Below, in pieces: positions 59,153-64,000 of a DNA stretch of 64,000 nucleotides. The first letter of the stretch is position 1. Each line of letters opens with the position of its first letter. The notes beneath the pieces were generated by a model. That model ran no database searches. It was not told where the DNA came from and worked only from the letters and a program-made list of their open reading frames with translations. Both the position numbers and the translations under genes were made by a program. Origin of the DNA: Dactylosporangium sp040605635 (lineage in GTDB: Bacteria; Actinomycetota; Actinomycetes; Mycobacteriales; Micromonosporaceae); the NCBI RefSeq assembly GCF_040605635.1, contig NZ_JBEXDG010000016.1, positions 114,863 to 178,862 of the forward strand, given 5' to 3'.

Positions 59153-60601
59153 TCAAACCTTTTCGATCCAGAACTGGATCGACCTCGGCGGCAGCGTGAG
59201 CGTCAGGACAGGGCCCGTCCTGTCTCCGAGGCCGCTGTTGTACTGCGAAGGCGTGTACTGCTGCCCGTGGAACGCCCGGGTCGAACCGGTGTCCACGGAG
59301 TAGGTGACGGATGCCGTGCCCCGGTTGGTGAACGCGAAGACCAGCTTCCCCTGCGGCGTCTTCCACGCCATGATGCGCTGGTCGGCGCGGACCGTGCCCT
59401 CGTCGACGTGGTGGCGCACCGAGTTCCACGGCAGGTACTGCACGAAGCCGGCGACGGCGTGCCAGTTCTGCCGGTTGTAGTCCCAGTGCCCCTTGGCGAT
59501 CTGCGCGTTCCTGGTGAAGTCGTTGTCGTCGTACGGGCGCCAGAAGCCGAGCGAGTATCCCGCCGCCTCCGAGTTGTACGTGGGTTTGAGCGCGTGCAGC
59601 CAGAACCAGGTCGGCGAGTTCTGGAACGTCATCCAGTTCATGATGGACTGCGCCGTGTTGATCATCCGCCAGTCGCTGGTGCCGCCGGAGAGATACTCGA
59701 ACTCGTTGTTGTAGACCACTTTCCCGGCCGCGTTGCCGGTGAACGCGCCGGCGGTCAGCTGCTCGTTGCTGTCGGCGCCGATCCGGTGCCAGCTCCAGCC
59801 GTCCACATAGGACAGCGCGGTGGCGTCGGCGCGGATGAGGGCGCCGCCGCGGCCGTTCTGCCCGGCGTTGGAGTCGGCGTGGATGTGCATGCCGGGCCAG
59901 CGCGCCTTGATCTTCCCGGCGGCGGCCTTGAACGCGGCGTAGTACTGCTCGTTGGAGTAACCGCACGCCGAGTACGCCAGGTTGGTCAGGTGCGGCTCGT
60001 TCTGCAGGCCCCACATCTTCACCGGGATGCCGTTGGCCTCCAGGTATTCGATGTCGCGCACGAGCGCGTCGCCGAACTGGTCGAGCGCCGCCGGGGTGGT
60101 CGGGGCGAGCGTGCCGCCGATGTAGCTGTTCGTGGACTTCCAGGCGGGCGCCGGCGACCAGTACTCGGCGGCGACGCCCTCGATCGCGGACTGCTGGATC
60201 AGCTCGCGGATCTCGGCCATCTGCTCGGGCCAGCGGCCGACGATGTTCTTCCGGTCGGCGGTGAGGCCGCGCAGGTACAGGCCGAGCGCCAGCCTGCAGT
60301 AGCGGAATCCCCGGTCGGGGCGCACCTTCAGCATGTCCCGGTAGAGCCGGGTGCGCTCCTCGGCGACGAGGTCGTGCGGGACCGAGGTGGTCGCCTCGGG
60401 CAGGCCGTTGTTGCCGGAGCCGATCGAGTCGAACTGCAGCTCGACGCCGAGCCCCCAGATCGTCTGCCGGGGCTGGTCGTGCCGGATGACGTAGTCGGCG
60501 GCGGCGGCGCTTGCGGGCGCCGTGCGGGCCGAGGCGCCGAGGACGGCCCCGGCGCCGGCCGACGCGGCCAGGCCGAGGGTGGATCGACGGGTGAGTGCCA
60601 T
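59153..60601 (-). CDS. secreted GH30-family glycoside hydrolase
   Basis: 482 residues. Tat-like signal TRRSTLGLAASAGAGA. The (beta/alpha)8 domain has acid/base Glu202 in WGLQNEPH and likely nucleophile Glu300 in YNNEFEY. A C-terminal beta domain ends LTLPPRSIQFWIEK, as in GH30. Substrates in the family include beta-1,6-galactan, xylan and glucosylceramide; which applies cannot be read. Last gene of the sugar operon, 14 bases after the SDR. Confidence 0.85.
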   Translation of the reverse strand: MALTRRSTLGLAASAGAGAVLGASARTAPASAAAADYVIRHDQPRQTIWGLGVELQFDSIGSGNNGLPEATTSVPHDLVAEERTRLYRDMLKVRPDRGFRYCRLALGLYLRGLTADRKNIVGRWPEQMAEIRELIQQSAIEGVAAEYWSPAPAWKSTNSYIGGTLAPTTPAALDQFGDALVRDIEYLEANGIPVKMWGLQNEPHLTNLAYSACGYSNEQYYAAFKAAAGKIKARWPGMHIHADSNAGQNGRGGALIRADATALSYVDGWSWHRIGADSNEQLTAGAFTGNAAGKVVYNNEFEYLSGGTSDWRMINTAQSIMNWMTFQNSPTWFWLHALKPTYNSEAAGYSLGFWRPYDDNDFTRNAQIAKGHWDYNRQNWHAVAGFVQYLPWNSVRHHVDEGTVRADQRIMAWKTPQGKLVFAFTNRGTASVTYSVDTGSTRAFHGQQYTPSQYNSGLGDRTGPVLTLTLPPRSIQFWIEKV

Positions 60602-60615
60602 GGCGGTGGAACTCC

Positions 60616-61335
60616 TTATCTGTGAAGTGGTGGAAGGCCCAGTGCGGCGCGTGGGGCGGACCGCAGCAGGCTTGCCGCTTGGACGGCGGACGCGCCGCCG
60701 TCGAGCACGATCTCGGTCGCCGTGAGCAGCGCGGCGGCGGGTGAGACCACATAGGACACCGTGGCGGCGACGTCCTCGGGGGTGCCGAGGCGGCCGAGGT
60801 GCGCCTCGCGCTGGCGGGTCTCGTCGTCGGGGTCGCTCAGTCGTGCGGTGGTCGCCGGTGTACGAATCCAGCCCGGCGAGACGGTCACGGCCCGGATCCC
60901 GTGCGCGGCGTAGTCCACGGCGAGCTGCCGGGTGAACGCCGCCAGCCCGGCCTTCGCGGCGGCGTACGCGGGCAACCCGGGCGCGACCGTGTGGCCGAGC
61001 ACCGATCCGATGGTGACGATCGCGCCTTCGCCGGCGGCCATCATCCCGGGCAGCACCTGACGGGCGCACAGGAACGCGGAGGTGAGGTTGGCGTCGATGA
61101 TCCGGTGCCAATCGGCCGGTCCGGTGCGGTGGACCGGCGCCCCCTCGGTGATGCCCGCGCAGGTGACGAGCACGCCGACGGTCCCGATCGCGCCGAAGGC
61201 CCGCTCGACCTCATCGGGGTCGGTGAGGTCGGCCTCCTGCCGGTCGATGCCCACGACGTCGTGGCCGTCCGCCTGCAACCGAGCGGCCACGGCCGACCCG
61301 ATGCCGCCGGCTGCCCCCGTTACGACCGTTCTCAT
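60616..61335 (-). CDS. short-chain dehydrogenase/reductase
   Basis: 239 residues. NAD(P) motif TGAAGGIG near the start, NAG-equivalent VTCAGITEG, catalytic Ser in TIGSVLG, and YAAAKAG with the catalytic Tyr/Lys. It probably oxidises a sugar or polyol with the neighbouring enolase-superfamily enzyme. The start overlaps that gene's stop (ATGA). The last 20 residues are a non-conserved tail. Confidence 0.9.
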   Translation of the reverse strand: MRTVVTGAAGGIGSAVAARLQADGHDVVGIDRQEADLTDPDEVERAFGAIGTVGVLVTCAGITEGAPVHRTGPADWHRIIDANLTSAFLCARQVLPGMMAAGEGAIVTIGSVLGHTVAPGLPAYAAAKAGLAAFTRQLAVDYAAHGIRAVTVSPGWIRTPATTARLSDPDDETRQREAHLGRLGTPEDVAATVSYVVSPAAALLTATEIVLDGGASAVQAASLLRSAPRAALGLPPLHR

Positions 61336-62489
61336 GCTCTGAACACCTCGTATTTCGCGACGAGCGACTCGTCGAGCTGGACGCCGAGACCGGGCCCCGC
61401 CGGCACGAGCAAGGCACCGTCCACAAGAGACGGTTTCTCGACCGGGAGGTCGTCGCGCAGCGGGTTGGGCAGCCGGTTGTACTCGTAGATCGGCACGTTG
61501 GGGGTGGCCGCGGCGAACTGCAGCGCCGCGGCGAGCCCGACCGCCGAGCCGACCCCGTGCGGGGACACGGTGACGTGGAAGGCCGCGCACAGCGCCGCGA
61601 TCCGCCGCGCCTCGGTGATCCCGCCGGCCCTGGCGAGGTTCGGCATGACCACGTCGACGGCGCGGGCGAGCAGGAAGTCGCGGTAGCCGTACCGGATGAA
61701 CTCGCTCTCGCCGGTGACGACGGGGATTCTGACGGCGGCGCGGACCTCGGCGAGCCCGGCGACGTCGTCCGTGGCCAGGGGCTCCTCCAGCCAGCGCACG
61801 CCGAGACCGTCGAGGGCGTGGCCGAGCCGGATCGCGGTTTTCACGTCGTACGCGCAGTTGAGGTCGACGTGCAGCGCGGCCCTCCCGGCGAGCGCGTCGA
61901 CGACCGCCGCCGCGTGCGCGAGGTCGGTGGCCTCGCCGCGGCCGAGCTTGAGTTTCATCGCGTGGAAGCCCTGCTCCAGGAAGGCGAGGGCGCGCTCCGC
62001 CGACTCCTGCACCGCCGGCAGGAACGGGATCGGGCTGGCGTAGACCGGCACCGATTCCCGGACCGGGCCGCCGAGCAGCCGGTGGACCGGCTGCCCGGCG
62101 GCCTTGCCGCGCAGGTCCCACAGGGCGAGGTCGACCCCGCTGATCGCCTCGAGGTAGAACCCGCCGGTCCGGCCGGCGCCGGCCTGCGCGCCGAACATGA
62201 GCTCCCACAACGCCTCCGACGCCCCCGCGTCGCGCCCGACGAGCATCGGAGCCAGCAGCTTGCCGACGATCGTCGCCGTCACCCGCGGCTCGGGCAGGCC
62301 GTAGCACTCGCCGATCCCTTCCAGGCCGTCGGTGGTCCGGATCCGCACCAGGGTGGTGTACTGGCCGAGGCGCGGCAGGACCCGATGACTCGAAGCGGGG
62401 GTCGTGAGCCAGTCCGGCACCGTGTCGTACAACTCGGCGAACGGCGCGGCGAGTGCGATGGCCTCGACGGAGGCGATGGTGAGACTCAT
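61332..62489 (-). CDS. enolase-superfamily sugar-acid dehydratase (mandelate racemase type)
   Basis: 385 residues. Catalytic K-x-K in MKLKLGRG, first metal ligand in HVDLNCAYD, second in WLEEPL, third in TGESEF, and His in SPHGVG. These enzymes abstract a proton alpha to a carboxylate, usually dehydrating a sugar acid. Substrate unknown. Coupled by 4-base overlaps to the binding protein upstream and the SDR downstream. Confidence 0.9.
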   Translation of the reverse strand: MSLTIASVEAIALAAPFAELYDTVPDWLTTPASSHRVLPRLGQYTTLVRIRTTDGLEGIGECYGLPEPRVTATIVGKLLAPMLVGRDAGASEALWELMFGAQAGAGRTGGFYLEAISGVDLALWDLRGKAAGQPVHRLLGGPVRESVPVYASPIPFLPAVQESAERALAFLEQGFHAMKLKLGRGEATDLAHAAAVVDALAGRAALHVDLNCAYDVKTAIRLGHALDGLGVRWLEEPLATDDVAGLAEVRAAVRIPVVTGESEFIRYGYRDFLLARAVDVVMPNLARAGGITEARRIAALCAAFHVTVSPHGVGSAVGLAAALQFAAATPNVPIYEYNRLPNPLRDDLPVEKPSLVDGALLVPAGPGLGVQLDESLVAKYEVFRA

Positions 62490-63763
62490 TTGATGAGCGC
62501 GTTCATCCGGTCACGGGCCGACATGAGGGCGTCCTTCGGGGGTTTCTTGCCGATGAGGATCGCCTGGACCTCTTCGGCGAGGATCTTCTCCATCTGCGAG
62601 AACTGCGGGTAGATCCAGAACGGGCTGGCGCTGGAGTTGACGCCGATCCGGTCGGTGAAGTCGGTGGCGAACTTGTCGTTCTTCACCTCGGCGGCGGCCT
62701 GGCCGGCGGTGGTGGTCGGCGGGAGGCCGGCCTTGGTGAACCACGGGATCGAGTAGCCGGTGTCGCTGGTGATCGTCTTGGCGAAGTTCGCGGCGGCGGC
62801 CGCGCCGGCGCCGTTGACCACCACGACGATCTGCCCCCAGGCGAGGTGTCGCGGCTTGTCGACGGCTTTGACGACCGGCCGCGCGACGGGGACCATCTTG
62901 GCGGCGAGGTCCTTGTCGGGTGAGGATTTGGTGACGGCGGCGCGGCCGCCGATGGCGTCCTCGTAGAAGGCGGTCTTGCCCTGCGACATGAGCGCGCGGG
63001 CGTCGACGCGGTTGACGTCGGGCGCGATGAGCTTCTGGTCGTAGAGCTTCTTGTACCAGGTGAGCGCCTCGACGCTCGGATCGTCGCCGATCACGATCTT
63101 GCCGGCGTCGTCGACGATCGGGGAGCCGAACTCCCACAGCCACGGGATGATGTCCTTGAGCTGGTCGACCTTCGTCATCGCGGCCCAGGGCACGATCCCT
63201 TGTCCTTTGACGGCGGTCAGGGCGGCTTCGAACTCGGCGATCGTCTTCGGCGGGCTGGTGACGCCGGCCTTGGTGAGCAGTTCGGTGTTGCTGATCAGGC
63301 CGATGCCGGCGGTGGTCCACGGCAGGCCGTACTGCACGCCCTTGGACTGCCCGAGCGCCAGGGGTGCGGGCGCGTAGTCGAGCCCGGCGGCGACGCTCTT
63401 GAGGTCCAGGAGCTTGCCGGTGGCGGCGAGGGTGGCCAGCCAGGCGACGTCGAGCTGCACCGCTCCGGTCAGCTGTCCGCCCTGTACCTGCAGCAGGACC
63501 TGGTTGAGGTAGTCGTTGTACGGATACGAAGGAGTGCTGATCTTCGTGCCGGCGTTGGCGGCCGTGTACCTGTCGACGGCGGCCTGCAGCGGCTCCTTGG
63601 TGACGGCCTCGTTGTAGGCCCAGCTCGTCAGGGGGAACTCCTTGACGCCGTCGTCCTTCAGTCCGTCGGCGCCGGCGGGGGTCGGGGTGCTGGTGGAGGG
63701 GGCGCAGGCGGCGAGGGTGGTGAGCCCTATCAGACCGAGCGCGGATCGGCGGGTCAGTGGCAT
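62486..63763 (-). CDS. ABC sugar transporter substrate-binding lipoprotein
   Basis: 425 residues. RRSALGLIGLTTLAAC gives a signal peptide with lipobox (Cys20) and a twin Arg. The rest fits family 1 solute-binding proteins (DYLNQVLLQVQGGQLTGAVQLDVAW; DRMNALIK end). It delivers an oligosaccharide to the permease whose end lies at the right edge. It is coupled to the enolase-type gene by an ATGA overlap. Confidence 0.92.
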   Translation of the reverse strand: MPLTRRSALGLIGLTTLAACAPSTSTPTPAGADGLKDDGVKEFPLTSWAYNEAVTKEPLQAAVDRYTAANAGTKISTPSYPYNDYLNQVLLQVQGGQLTGAVQLDVAWLATLAATGKLLDLKSVAAGLDYAPAPLALGQSKGVQYGLPWTTAGIGLISNTELLTKAGVTSPPKTIAEFEAALTAVKGQGIVPWAAMTKVDQLKDIIPWLWEFGSPIVDDAGKIVIGDDPSVEALTWYKKLYDQKLIAPDVNRVDARALMSQGKTAFYEDAIGGRAAVTKSSPDKDLAAKMVPVARPVVKAVDKPRHLAWGQIVVVVNGAGAAAAANFAKTITSDTGYSIPWFTKAGLPPTTTAGQAAAEVKNDKFATDFTDRIGVNSSASPFWIYPQFSQMEKILAEEVQAILIGKKPPKDALMSARDRMNALIK

Positions 63764-63787
63764 TGCGGACGGCTCCAGGGGGTGTTT

Positions 63788-64000
63788 TCAGCCCTTCACG
63801 GCGCCGGCGGTGAGACCGGCGACCAGATAGCGCTGGAGGATGGCGAAACCGATGACGACGGGCAGCGAGACCACGAGCGACGCCGCCATCAGCGACGGCC
63901 AGGTCGTCTCGAACTCGCCGAGGTAGGTGTTGACCAGGCCGGGCGGGAGGGTTTGTTTGTCGGGTCCGGCGAGGGTGAGGGCGAAGATGAAGTCGTTCCA
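63788..64000 (-). CDS. ABC sugar transporter permease (partial, C-terminus only)
   Basis: 70 C-terminal residues of a MalG-type permease, starting WNDFIFALTLAG just after the EAA loop. It continues TLPPGLVNTYLGEFETTWP and a last helix (ASLVVSLPVVIGFAILQRYLV), ending AGAVKG. The rest lies beyond the window. It precedes the binding protein by 24 bases in the same operon. Confidence 0.9.
   Translation of the reverse strand, partial: WNDFIFALTLAGPDKQTLPPGLVNTYLGEFETTWPSLMAASLVVSLPVVIGFAILQRYLVAGLTAGAVKG

Overview
The window is about 70% GC with dense, often overlapping genes, mycothiol synthase, a split NHEJ set and many leaderless starts. That points to an actinobacterium, most likely a filamentous member of the Micromonosporaceae (Actinoplanes-like). 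The genus is inferred from content and style; no rRNA or complete tRNA is present to confirm it.

Layout. 1-10 kb holds an hbhA-like block (XRE regulator, HbhA-like protein, DUF2516, hydrolase), a Fur/YgfZ/BKACE/asparaginase operon, a nitrobindin pair, and a sulfur block (DUF1416 plus rhodanese) preceded by a cysteine-rich leader peptide. 10.7-16.7 kb is glnR, mshD and pstSCAB with a PHO box. With the rhodanese block this resembles the Mycobacterium Rv0814c-Rv0820 order. 18.9-21.5 kb is a three-gene type VII secretion-like cassette ending in a WXG/RTX/M91-metallopeptidase fusion. 21.5-36.6 kb is mostly housekeeping: Pit/DUF47, SigJ, a DinG-type helicase, a small element with perfect terminal inverted repeats, PerM, a GroES-like protein, PrsW, a SAM-IV riboswitch with a class V aminotransferase, and LigD-like ligase and polymerase with Ku. 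36.6-43 kb has an acyl-CoA ligase, a MarR/MFS pair, a GntR divergon and an LPXTG surface protein. 43.4-46.4 kb has RicT, a sulfite-oxidase-like membrane protein and a fasciclin lipoprotein.

46.5-54.3 kb is the most unusual part. A secreted GH5-FN3-FN3-CBM3 cellulase lies behind two cellulose-type repressor palindromes. Beside it are two LuxR-type regulators, a histidine kinase whose C-terminus crosses the membrane and carries an extracellular CBM2 cellulose-binding domain, and a GGDEF-EAL protein. Together they look like a cellulose-sensing and cellulose-degrading unit. A 3' fragment of a tRNA-Thr(CGT) gene with its terminator follows, then a DHFR-like protein, a SigG-type sigma factor, a decayed acetyltransferase and an O-antigen-ligase-like pair. 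The right end is a sugar-utilisation operon: ABC permease (cut by the window edge), binding protein, enolase-superfamily enzyme, SDR and a secreted GH30.

At least seventeen starts share one architecture: a TANNNT -10 element 6-7 bases before the ATG/GTG. I used this to choose several starts. Many operon joints use 4-base ATGA/GTGA overlaps.
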